From: Bacillota bacterium
Lineage (GTDB): Bacteria; Bacillota; Clostridia; Oscillospirales; Ruminococcaceae
Assembly: GCA_023395435.1 (NCBI GenBank)
Contig: JAEWZG010000019.1
Coordinates: 1-13,349, forward strand
DNA length: 13,349 bases
Direction: 5' to 3'
This document shows positions 1 through 7,203 of the stretch, in pieces; the stretch's first letter is position 1, and every line of letters starts with the position of its first letter. The notes under the pieces are model-generated. The model was not told the origin of the DNA. It ran no database searches and was given only the letters and a program-made list of their open reading frames with translations. Made by a program: the position numbers and the translations under genes.

Positions 1-2440
1 TTGTTACACTGCTTGGGATTGTAATGCTTGTAATGTTTGTACAATTGATAAATGCTTCACTCGAAATACTTGTTACGGTATTAGGAATTACTACATTACT
101 GTTTGTACCAACATATTTAATTAGTACACCATTTTCTATTACAAAACCATCTACCGCTATTATTGGTGTAGTTTTGCAACCATTAAAAGCATTAGCATCA
201 ATTACTGTAGAATTACTATAGACAATAATACGCGTGAGTCCTGTACATCCACCAAATGCATAATATGTTACATTATTTATATTACTTGGAATAGTAATAT
301 TCTTAAGTCCTGTGCATCCATTAAACGTATAGTTATCAATAATAGTTAGATTACTTGGAATATTAATATTTATTATGCTTTTGCAGTTATTAAAAGCGTA
401 TCTGCCTAAACTTGTCACACTATCTGGAATTGTGACATTCCTTAGCCTTATGCAATTATAAAACGAAGCCATACCAATGCTTGTAACATAACTTGGAATG
501 TTAATACTCGTCAATCCGGCACATTCACTGAATGCATAATCTCCGATACTTGTCACACTATTTGGAATAGTAATATTTGTTAGTCCTGTGCAACCCCAGA
601 ATGTATACGCTTCAATACTTGTCACTCCATTTGGAATATTAATACTTGTTAATCCTGTGCAACCATAAAATGTGTTTTTTCCAATGCTTATCACACTATT
701 TGGAATTATAATACTTTTTAATCCTGTGCAGTTTCGGAAAGCATAATCACCTATTCTTGTAATTCCTTCATTAATAACAATATTTTTAATATTAGCAATA
801 CCATCTAAAGATTGTGATTGAATTTCAGAATTATCATTCTGATTAAAATTATATGTAATAGTAAGGTCAACACTATATAAAAATGTGTTTTTATTCAATT
901 TATAATTACAAGGAATTTCAACGAATTTTATGGATGAACAACTTTGAAATGCATCAGTACCAATAATTGTTGCGCTGTTTGATATAGTTACATTCTTAAG
1001 TACTGAACAATTACGAAAAGCAAGTGATGCAATATTTATTACACTACTTGGAATAGTAATGCTTGTTAATCCTGTACAATTACAAAATGCTTGAGTTCCA
1101 ATTGTTGTCACACTGCTTGGAATTGTAACACTTGTAATACTTGAACAATTGATAAATGCATTATTTCCTATACTTGTTACTGTATCTGGAATTACTACAT
1201 TGGTGTCTGTACCTGTGTATTTAACAAGTACTCCATTTCTTATATCGAAACCATTTTCACCTACTACAGGTTTGGCATTACAACCATAAAATGCATCAGT
1301 GCCAATAGTTGCCATGTTATTTACTATAATAATACTCGTTAGTCCTGTGCAACCACTGAATGCTTGATCTCCGATACTAGTCACACTTTTTGGAATAGTA
1401 ATACTTGTTAGTCCTGTGCAATATCGAAATGATGACACACCAATACTTGTCACACTTTCTGATATTATAAAACTTGTTAGTCCTGTACATCCTTCAAAAA
1501 CACCATTATCAATTATAGTAATTGTATTTGGTAATGAAATACTTGAAAGTCCTGTACAATTACGAAATGCAGATCCACCAATGCTTGTAACGCTATCTGG
1601 AATTGTAAAGCTAGTAAATCCTTTACAACCATCAAAAAGGCTATTTTCAATTCTAGTAATTCCATTTGGCAATGTAATATTTGTAAGTTTTGTACAGTCC
1701 TTAAATGCACCTGCACCAATATTTGTTACACTATCAGGAATTGTAAAACTTGTTAATCCTGTACAACCTTGAAATGCAAATCTTCCAATACTTGTTACGC
1801 TATTTGAAAGTTCAACATTAATAAGGGCGGTACACTTAAAAAAAGCACATTCTCCAATACTTGTTGCACTATTTTGAAATGTTACACTTGATAGAGTTGT
1901 ACAACCTTGAAATGCTTGCTCACCTATATTTGTTAGTGAACTTGGGAATGTAATGCTTTTTAGTTTAGGACAAAGATAAAAAGCATGGCTTCCAATACTT
2001 GTTAATCCTTCCGAAAGAGTAATACTTGCAAGAAAATTACAACCTTGAAATGCATAATCGCCAATGCTTATTACGCTATTTGGAATATTAATACTTGTAA
2101 ACGAGCAATTATAAAACGCATTGTTTCCAATACTAGTTACACTATTTGGAATTGTAATACTTGTTATTCCATGACAACTACTAAAAGCATTAGCACCGAT
2201 GATTGTTACAGTATCAGGAATAATTACATTGCTATCTGTACCTGTGTACTTAGTTAGCACTCCATCAGTTATAACGAAATCACTTGTTTCGTCACTTGCG
2301 TATGTAGATATAACATTAAAATTACTTAATCCTGCGTAAAAAGGGGAACTTGAAAAAATTAACCAGGTAATCAACACTAAAAAGATAAATAAAATTTTAA
2401 AAATTTTTCGAGTTGATTTCCTAAAATATACTGTTTTCAT
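1..2440 (-). CDS. Secreted BspA-type leucine-rich-repeat protein (LRR_5), C-terminus beyond window
   Basis: The frame is open from ATG at 2440 to the left edge: 813 residues, no stop and no frameshift. Residues 1-12 are basic, 13-32 are hydrophobic, and a possible signal cleavage follows Thr-Tyr-Ala at 46-48, so export is likely. From about residue 73 the protein consists of roughly 23-residue units of the pattern C-x-x-L-x-S-I-x-I-P-x-S-V-T-S-I-G-x-x-A-F; I count 28 'AF/TF/SF-x-x-C' repeat ends. A non-repeat head of the type 'F-x-I-x-x-G-V-L-x-K-Y' recurs at residues 55, 398 and 766, and a stretch without LRR pattern occupies about 511-556. This is the LRR_5/BspA family, known for surface adhesins and other secreted proteins; the ligand is unknown. 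GGAGG lies 7-8 bases upstream of the start. Any anchor or catalytic domain would lie outside the window. Confidence 0.93.
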   Translation of the reverse strand, partial: MKTVYFRKSTRKIFKILFIFLVLITWLIFSSSPFYAGLSNFNVISTYASDETSDFVITDGVLTKYTGTDSNVIIPDTVTIIGANAFSSCHGITSITIPNSVTSIGNNAFYNCSFTSINIPNSVISIGDYAFQGCNFLASITLSEGLTSIGSHAFYLCPKLKSITFPSSLTNIGEQAFQGCTTLSSVTFQNSATSIGECAFFKCTALINVELSNSVTSIGRFAFQGCTGLTSFTIPDSVTNIGAGAFKDCTKLTNITLPNGITRIENSLFDGCKGFTSFTIPDSVTSIGGSAFRNCTGLSSISLPNTITIIDNGVFEGCTGLTSFIISESVTSIGVSSFRYCTGLTSITIPKSVTSIGDQAFSGCTGLTSIIIVNNMATIGTDAFYGCNAKPVVGENGFDIRNGVLVKYTGTDTNVVIPDTVTSIGNNAFINCSSITSVTIPSSVTTIGTQAFCNCTGLTSITIPSSVINIASLAFRNCSVLKNVTISNSATIIGTDAFQSCSSIKFVEIPCNYKLNKNTFLYSVDLTITYNFNQNDNSEIQSQSLDGIANIKNIVINEGITRIGDYAFRNCTGLKSIIIPNSVISIGKNTFYGCTGLTSINIPNGVTSIEAYTFWGCTGLTNITIPNSVTSIGDYAFSECAGLTSINIPSYVTSIGMASFYNCIRLRNVTIPDSVTSLGRYAFNNCKSIININIPSNLTIIDNYTFNGCTGLKNITIPSNINNVTYYAFGGCTGLTRIIVYSNSTVIDANAFNGCKTTPIIAVDGFVIENGVLIKYVGTNSNVVIPNTVTSISSEAFINCTNITSITIPSSVT
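2..2224 (-). repeat. Tandem LRR-coding repeat array, about 69-bp units
   Basis: This is the DNA behind the LRR domain. Plus-strand strings such as 'caatacttgtcacac' and 'gttaatcctgtacaa' recur with small changes about every 69 bases, and some copies are nearly identical. One unit near 2100 is a residue short. The larger heads at residues 55, 398 and 766 (plus-strand bases near 2278, 1249 and 145) divide the array into blocks of 14 and 13 repeats and the start of a third. Such arrays can change length by recombination or slippage, and short-read assembly here may be unreliable. Confidence 0.85.
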
Positions 2441-2758
2441 AAAAATGTCCTCCAATGATTATTAAATTTGTTAATTATAATATAAATATTAACAACATTT
2501 TTATATTACATCAATAGACATAAAATGTCAATATTATGTTTAATAATTGTATTTATTTGCTTCGATAACCTATTCGGCAAAATACAGCCAAACCCTTATT
2601 TTACGTCATTTGCACAGTTTACAATCACTAAAAAACGCAATATTGTTCGGTTCGATAATTATTTTATAGCTTGTGAATGAGATTTAAGTATTAAAACATG
2701 TTTTATTATTAATTTATTAGTAGTTGCTTTTATAATTACACTTAAAAACACCGAAAAA
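2441..2758. other. Intergenic region, about 320 bp, between LRR gene and truncated asnB
   Basis: The left part holds the leader and promoter of the LRR gene. The rest is AT-rich. It contains two copies of TTCGATAA (near 2571 and 2651) and a perfect AT-rich palindrome TAAAACATGTTTTA near 2691-2705. There is no GC-rich hairpin followed by a T-run, so I see no convincing terminator for the asnB gene upstream. A 51-codon plus-strand frame (2525-2680) lacks a ribosome site. No remnant of the missing asnB C-terminus can be recognised. Confidence 0.5.
2503..2531 (-). promoter_or_regulatory. Sigma-A-type promoter of the LRR gene
   Basis: On the minus strand, TTGACA (2531-2526) is followed after exactly 17 bases by TAATAT (2508-2503). 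Transcription would start near 2496, giving a leader of about 55 nt that ends in the GGAGG ribosome site of the LRR gene. Confidence 0.7.
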
Positions 2759-4186
2759 TTATTTTACTTTTATATATTTACTATCAAGTAAAGTCTGCAT
2801 AAACCAACTTAGATTTAATTTCATCATTTCTTTCATTCGTGATTCAAGTGGAGATAAAGATAATATCTTATCAGTTTCTGATACTGTTTTGTTATAACGC
2901 TCATAAACATATTCTTCAGGATTAATCTTTTCCAGTATCCAGTCATTAAGGAATGATGTTCTGTACTCAATAGATTTTGACCAAGGGAAACTTTGTTCAT
3001 TTCTAATGGTTTCATCTTGATACCAAGGATATCCGCCAAAAATCTCATCAGCACACTCACCCGATAAGGCTACTGTTGAATGCTCCTTGACTTTTTTGCA
3101 AAATAAGACCAAAGACGAATCAACATCTGCCATACCAGGCAAATCTCTTGCATCAACTGCTGTAAATAACGCATCAACCAGCTGTGGAGTATCAATTATA
3201 AATTTTTCATGCTTTGAGCCAAGATATTCTGTCATTATATTAATATATTCATCATCTGCATTTGGCTGAAATTTGCTTGATTTAAAATATTTATCATTAT
3301 CAACATAATCAACAGAAAATGTGTAAAGAGTATCTCCTCTTTCTTTAAAATAACTGCTTGCTATAGAAGAAATTATACTTGAATCAAGTCCACCAGATAA
3401 AAAAGTACATACAGGAACATCAGAAACAAGCTGTCTTGTTATTGAATCGCTAACAAGCTCTCTTGTTTTTTCAACAGTTTCTTCAAATGTATCATTAAAC
3501 TCTTTATCCTTTAGTTCCCAGTATTTATACTTTTTCAATCCCTCTTTAGAGAAAAAACCACATTCTGCTGGCTCAATTTCATTGATATTGTTAAACACGC
3601 CATACCCTGGCGTTCTGCCTGGACCTAACAAAATAAGGTCACAAATTGAATTCATATTTATTTCTGGTCGTATCAAAGGATGACAAAGCAATGCCTTTAT
3701 TTCAGAACCAAAGACAAATTCATTTTCTATCAATGAATAGAATAAAGGTTTTACACCAATTCTGTCACGCGCAAAAAATAACTTTTGTTCTTTTTCTTCC
3801 CATATAACAAATGCAAATATTCCATTGAGCTTTTCTACACATTTTTCACCCCATTCAACGTATGAATGAAGAAGAACTTCAGTATCTGAGTGTCCCTTGA
3901 ATTTATAGTTTTTAATAAGGAGTTCTTTTCTTATATCTTCTGTGTTGTACAATTCCCCATTATATACTATTGTATATTTATTGTCATCAGAAATAAAACT
4001 CATTGGTTGAATTCCGTTTTCAATATCTATAACACTAAGTCGTGTATGTACAAGCGTTGCATTGTTTGTTTTATATATTCCATCCTGATCAGGTCCTCTC
4101 TTTTTCAAAGAAGCCTGCATATTAGAAAAAATTCTGTCGCCATACCCACAATGATTAAAATTTATTGCTCCTGCTATTCCGCACAT
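2759..4186 (-). CDS. asnB: Asparagine synthetase (glutamine-hydrolysing), C-terminally truncated
   Basis: Encodes 475 residues. I start at ATG 4186 because maturation must expose Cys2 (M-C-G-I-A-G), the glutaminase nucleophile; the in-frame GTG at 4198 lies inside the ribosome site AAAGGTGG (4202-4195). The class II glutaminase domain (about 2-190) has RGPD at 30-33, TRLSVID at 48-54, YNGELYN at 75-81 and GHSDTE at 98-103. The synthetase domain has the PP-loop SGGLDSS at 264-270 and SGECADEIFGGY at 375-386. Family members are usually about 610 residues and continue after FMQTLLD with a conserved K-D-R-M and L-E-V-R-V-P stretch. Here the sequence breaks off at L-L-D-S-K and ends five residues later. 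About 140 residues that complete the ATP/aspartate site are missing, so asparagine synthesis is doubtful; glutaminase activity might survive. It could be a decaying gene. It belongs to a different subfamily from the gene at 5360. Confidence 0.9.
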   Translation of the reverse strand: MCGIAGAINFNHCGYGDRIFSNMQASLKKRGPDQDGIYKTNNATLVHTRLSVIDIENGIQPMSFISDDNKYTIVYNGELYNTEDIRKELLIKNYKFKGHSDTEVLLHSYVEWGEKCVEKLNGIFAFVIWEEKEQKLFFARDRIGVKPLFYSLIENEFVFGSEIKALLCHPLIRPEINMNSICDLILLGPGRTPGYGVFNNINEIEPAECGFFSKEGLKKYKYWELKDKEFNDTFEETVEKTRELVSDSITRQLVSDVPVCTFLSGGLDSSIISSIASSYFKERGDTLYTFSVDYVDNDKYFKSSKFQPNADDEYINIMTEYLGSKHEKFIIDTPQLVDALFTAVDARDLPGMADVDSSLVLFCKKVKEHSTVALSGECADEIFGGYPWYQDETIRNEQSFPWSKSIEYRTSFLNDWILEKINPEEYVYERYNKTVSETDKILSLSPLESRMKEMMKLNLSWFMQTLLDSKYIKVK

Positions 4187-4194
4187 AAAATATT

Positions 4195-4202
4195 CCACCT
4201 TT
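4195..4202 (-). promoter_or_regulatory. Ribosome binding site that fixes the asnB start
   Basis: AAAGGTGG on the minus strand lies 8 bases before ATG 4186. It overlaps the upstream in-frame GTG (4198), which excludes that GTG as the start. Confidence 0.75.
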
Positions 4203-4212
4203 AAATAGATTT

Positions 4213-4242
4213 AAGGCGCTCTTATACCAATAAGAACGCCTT
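4213..4242 (-). terminator. Hairpin between the DUF4846 gene and asnB: weak terminator or leader stem-loop
   Basis: AAGGCGCTCTTAT (4213-4225) pairs with ATAAGAACGCCTT (4230-4242) across a 4-base loop: 13 pairs, one of them a mismatch on the plus strand that becomes a G-U pair in minus-strand RNA. The bases after it on the minus strand (AAATCTATTT) are a poor U-tract. It starts a few bases after the likely transcription start of asnB, so it may be a leader hairpin instead of, or as well as, a terminator for the upstream gene. Confidence 0.5.
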
Positions 4243-4252
4243 TGTTCAATAC

Positions 4253-4282
4253 ATTATATGTTACAGCAACAATTAATTTACA
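4253..4282 (-). promoter_or_regulatory. Possible weak promoter of the truncated asnB
   Basis: A perfect TATAAT (4258-4253, minus strand) has only a weak -35 candidate, TGTAAA, 18 bases upstream (4282-4277). It sits just after the stop codon of the DUF4846 gene. Transcription would start near 4246, immediately before the hairpin at 4242-4213. Confidence 0.4.
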
Positions 4283-4285
4283 GTT

Positions 4286-5176
4286 TTAAGGCATTCTTTT
4301 AAGACTTTTTTCCTCAAATGTAAATTCAGGTGTCTTGAAAGGATACTTTAAATCATTTATTGAATACCAAGGAGAATTTGATTCTGGGTTCTTAAGAATA
4401 TGAATTTGCTGAGCTGGCATATAACCCTGTGCAAGTAAAAACATTTTCTCGCCCTTGTCATTATCGCACATATCAACTATAATTACACAATGACCAGGGG
4501 TTCCACCTTTTATAAAAATATCTCCTATCCTCATATCACTTTTATCAATATTTTTACATTCATTTGAAAGTGATAATGTTCCCGCATATGTAAAAAGAAC
4601 ATCAAGATACTGCCTGAATGCTTCATAGCTATCATCAGGCTGTGCAGTTTTGATTAAACTTGTTTTGTTACCTTCAACTTTCAATCTATATCCATCCCTG
4701 TATTTTGTGTAAGGGAATTCTTGCCCGTTTGTAAGATGAAAATTAATTTTGTCATATTGTTTAGATTTATATAAATATTCACTTCTTAATCTTAATACTG
4801 AATCAGCACATTGCTGAAGATTTTTCTTCCCAACATCTATTGATAAAACGGCTATATGGATATTCTGCTTTAATTTTTTTGAATTATTATACAGTAAAAC
4901 TGGGCTTCCATCAGGAAGTAGTTCCTGATTTCTCAAAAATTCGGCATATTCATCCCCAGTGGTTCTTTTATATCCTTCCGGTACATTAATCCTTTGGGCA
5001 ATAGTTGTACCTTTTTTATTTATATATGAGAATTTCACAATTTGCTTTTCATCTTTTTGCGAGCTACTATCAAATTCAATGCTGTTGATTTCATTATTAT
5101 TACTATATTTCAAAAGAAAATATAGCCCTGCAAATGCAACTAATATAATTATGACTATAGGTATAAGCTTTTTCAA
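4286..5176 (-). CDS. Membrane-anchored DUF4846 family protein
   Basis: Encodes 296 residues from a TTG start (5176), preceded by AAGGAAGTGG. Residues 4-22 form one hydrophobic segment after M-K-K, so it is a signal anchor or uncleaved signal with the rest outside. Residues about 58-290 match the DUF4846 family as I recall it: PDGSPVLLY at 88-96, QQCADSVLRLRSEYLY at 121-136, an SYEAFRQYL-type segment at 183-191, FTYAGTLSL at 195-203, GDIFIKGGTPGHC at 218-230, and LLAQGYMPAQQIHILKNP at 247-264. Function is unknown. The G-D...G-H pattern followed by a beta-like V-I-I-V-D resembles the second half of a papain-like NlpC/P60 or CHAP fold, but I see no clear catalytic Cys. It has its own promoter, divergent from the cross-bridge operon, which hints at an envelope role. 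Confidence 0.88.
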   Translation of the reverse strand: MKKLIPIVIIILVAFAGLYFLLKYSNNNEINSIEFDSSSQKDEKQIVKFSYINKKGTTIAQRINVPEGYKRTTGDEYAEFLRNQELLPDGSPVLLYNNSKKLKQNIHIAVLSIDVGKKNLQQCADSVLRLRSEYLYKSKQYDKINFHLTNGQEFPYTKYRDGYRLKVEGNKTSLIKTAQPDDSYEAFRQYLDVLFTYAGTLSLSNECKNIDKSDMRIGDIFIKGGTPGHCVIIVDMCDNDKGEKMFLLAQGYMPAQQIHILKNPESNSPWYSINDLKYPFKTPEFTFEEKSLKRMP

Positions 5177-5211
5177 TATGCCACTTCCTTAAAATGTAAA
5201 TGTCAACTACT

Positions 5212-5240
5212 AATATAAACTATAACATAGTAAAAGTCAA
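5212..5240 (-). promoter_or_regulatory. Sigma-A-type promoter of the DUF4846 gene
   Basis: TTGACT (5240-5235) is followed after 17 bases by TATATT (5217-5212) on the minus strand. The leader would be about 30 nt, ending in AAGGAAGTGG before the TTG start. Confidence 0.72.
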
Positions 5241-5321
5241 ACGCTTTAGATTTAAATGCATTCACATTTAATTAGTATACATATGCTTGTATTTTCGTTG
5301 ACTTTTGGTGTGTTAAAGCGT
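5241..5321. repeat. Widely spaced octamer inverted repeat between divergent promoters
   Basis: ACGCTTTA (5241-5248) and TAAAGCGT (5314-5321) are exact reverse complements. The first abuts the minus-strand -35 box and the second runs into the plus-strand -10 box. Two copies touching both promoters could be half-sites for one regulator, or chance in AT-rich DNA. Confidence 0.35.
5252..5271. promoter_or_regulatory. Candidate operator dyad between divergent promoters
   Basis: TTAAATG (5252-5258) and CATTTAA (5265-5271) form a perfect 7+7 inverted repeat with a 6-base spacer. It lies between the two divergent -35 boxes. Its size suits a dimeric helix-turn-helix regulator, but the arms are AT-rich and the regulator is unknown. 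Confidence 0.35.
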
Positions 5322-5326
5322 ATAAT
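5298..5326 (+). promoter_or_regulatory. Sigma-A-type promoter of the cross-bridge operon
   Basis: TTGACT (5298-5303), a 17-base spacer, then a perfect TATAAT (5321-5326). Start expected near 5333. It is the only good promoter I see for the four plus-strand genes that follow. Confidence 0.8.
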
Positions 5327-5359
5327 TAAAAGTTGTAATATTTAGTTAGGAGTTATTAT

Positions 5360-7192
5360 ATGTGCGGTTTTGTTGGTTTTTTAGATAACGATTTTTACGA
5401 TAAAAAAGATATTATTACTAATATGAGTAATGAAATAATCCACAGAGGTCCTGACAGTGCAGGTTTTTTTGTTGAGAGCAATATTGCCTTGGGTTTCAGA
5501 AGGCTTAGTATAATTGACCTTGATGGCGGTAGTCAGCCAATAACAAATGAAGATGATACACTTGTAATTACATTTAACGGTGAAATTTATAACTATAAAG
5601 AACTTCGTGTCAAACTCATTGAAAAAGGTCATACTTTTAAGACAAACGCAGATACAGAAGTTATTCTTCATGGGTTTGAAGAATATGGTGAAAATATTGT
5701 CCCAATGCTCCGTGGAATGTTTGCTTTTGTTATTTATAATAAGAAAACAAACGAATTATTCGGTGCAAGAGATTATTTTGGAATTAAACCTTTTTACTAT
5801 ACAATAATGGATGGTGCTTTTATTTTTGGTTCTGAAATCAAAAGCTTCTTGCAACATCCAAAATTCAAGAAAGAGCTCAACAAAGATGCACTTAAAATGT
5901 ATCTTATTTTCCAGTATTCTGTGCTTGAAGAAACCTTTTTTAAGAATGTTTTTAAATTGAAACAAGGTCATTATTTTAAATACAAAAACAATACGCTTGA
6001 AATCAATCAATATTTTACGCCTGAATATCTGAGCAAGGATATGGAACAGAGTGAATGCGAAAAAGTAATTAGTGAAACCATTGAAAGCAGTGTCAAATAC
6101 CATCAGATAAGTGATGTTGAGGTCGGTGGATTCCTTTCATCAGGTGTTGACTCTTCATATATTGTTTCTGTTGCAAAACCTGATAAAACCTACACAGTTG
6201 GCTTTGCAAAAGACGGCTTTGATGAAACCACCTATGCAAAAGATTTATCAAATATACTTGAGATAAATAATACAAGCAAATTAATTTCTGGTGATGAGTT
6301 CTTTAATATTCTGCCAGAGGTTCAATATCATTCTGATGAGCCACATGCAAATCTTTCAGCAGTGCCACTATATTATCTTGCACAGCTTGCTTCAAAGGAT
6401 GTTAAGGTTGTATTGTCAGGTGAGGGTGCTGACGAATTGTTTGGCGGTTATATAACATACACAGAAAGTCCTGTTGCTGCTGCATATAAAAAGCTTCCAC
6501 AGGGATTGAGAAATACTGCTTTTAAGGTTGCCAATAAACTTCCAAAGATGCATGGCATAAACTTCTTTATCAGAAATGCAAAAAATATTGAAGACAGCTA
6601 TATCGGACAGGCTTTCATTATGGGCAATGAGGAAGCAAACACCATTCTGACAGATAAATACAAAAGCAATATGCGATATCAGGATATAACAAAGCCTTTC
6701 TTTGATATGGTTAAGGACAAAGATACTATTATAAAGAAAATGTATCTTGATATGAATTTATGGCTCCCGAATGATATTCTTCTTAAGGCTGACAAGATGA
6801 CAATGGCACATTCACTTGAACTAAGAGTCCCTTACCTTGATAAAGTACTGTTTAATGTTGCAAGAACTTTAAACAGCAAACAACTCATTAATGGGGAAAC
6901 AACTAAATATTCTTTTAGAAAATGTGCTTTTAAGAAAATTCCTGAAGAATGGGCAAAACGTCCAAAGTTAGGATTTCTTGTTCCTTTTGTTGCGTGGATT
7001 AAGGAAGAAAAATATTACAATATCGTAAAAAATTTATTTAATGAAGATTTTGTTTCAGAATTCTTTAATAGAGAAATACTTCTTAATATGCTTGAAAAAC
7101 ATTATAATAATCAAGGCAACTATGGTAGACGTATTTACACTATTTATTCCTTCCTGATATGGTATAAGGAATATTTCATTAGGATTAAATAA
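5360..7192 (+). CDS. asnB: Asparagine-synthase-type amidotransferase, probable AsnH-like D-Asp amidase of peptidoglycan
   Basis: Encodes a full-length protein of 610 residues; AGGAG lies 7 bases before the ATG. The glutaminase domain (about 2-190) starts M-C-G-F-V-G with nucleophile Cys2, and has HRGPDSAG at 28-35, RRLSIID at 47-53, FNGEIYN at 72-78 and NADTE at 96-100. The synthetase domain (about 215-600) has a PP-loop SSGVDSS at 260-266, with Ser where most have the second Gly, SGEGADELFGGY at 353-364, and KADKMTMAHSLELRVPYLD at 476-494. All parts missing from the neighbouring truncated copy are present. Family chemistry: glutamine supplies ammonia to an adenylated carboxylate. Its place ahead of a D-aspartate ligase and aspartate racemase fits L. 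lactis AsnH, which amidates the D-Asp cross-bridge. Ordinary asparagine synthesis remains possible from sequence alone. Confidence 0.92.
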   Translation: MCGFVGFLDNDFYDKKDIITNMSNEIIHRGPDSAGFFVESNIALGFRRLSIIDLDGGSQPITNEDDTLVITFNGEIYNYKELRVKLIEKGHTFKTNADTEVILHGFEEYGENIVPMLRGMFAFVIYNKKTNELFGARDYFGIKPFYYTIMDGAFIFGSEIKSFLQHPKFKKELNKDALKMYLIFQYSVLEETFFKNVFKLKQGHYFKYKNNTLEINQYFTPEYLSKDMEQSECEKVISETIESSVKYHQISDVEVGGFLSSGVDSSYIVSVAKPDKTYTVGFAKDGFDETTYAKDLSNILEINNTSKLISGDEFFNILPEVQYHSDEPHANLSAVPLYYLAQLASKDVKVVLSGEGADELFGGYITYTESPVAAAYKKLPQGLRNTAFKVANKLPKMHGINFFIRNAKNIEDSYIGQAFIMGNEEANTILTDKYKSNMRYQDITKPFFDMVKDKDTIIKKMYLDMNLWLPNDILLKADKMTMAHSLELRVPYLDKVLFNVARTLNSKQLINGETTKYSFRKCAFKKIPEEWAKRPKLGFLVPFVAWIKEEKYYNIVKNLFNEDFVSEFFNREILLNMLEKHYNNQGNYGRRIYTIYSFLIWYKEYFIRIK

Positions 7193-7203
7193 GGAGAAGA
7201 CAA

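Noticed and set aside
1416..1772. Long plus-strand frame opposite the LRR gene (118 codons), and similar ones at 24-221 and 2045-2257
   Set aside because: They are repeat-driven shadows of the continuous minus-strand LRR frame, which has a start, signal sequence and promoter.
2525..2680. Plus-strand open frame of 51 codons in the gap between the LRR gene and asnB, with a hydrophobic start
   Set aside because: No ribosome site, it overlaps the minus-strand LRR promoter, and the product is unrecognised. Most likely a chance frame.
2690..2707. AT-only-stem palindrome as terminator of the truncated asnB
   Set aside because: The stem has one G-C pair type at most and no clean T-run follows on the minus strand.
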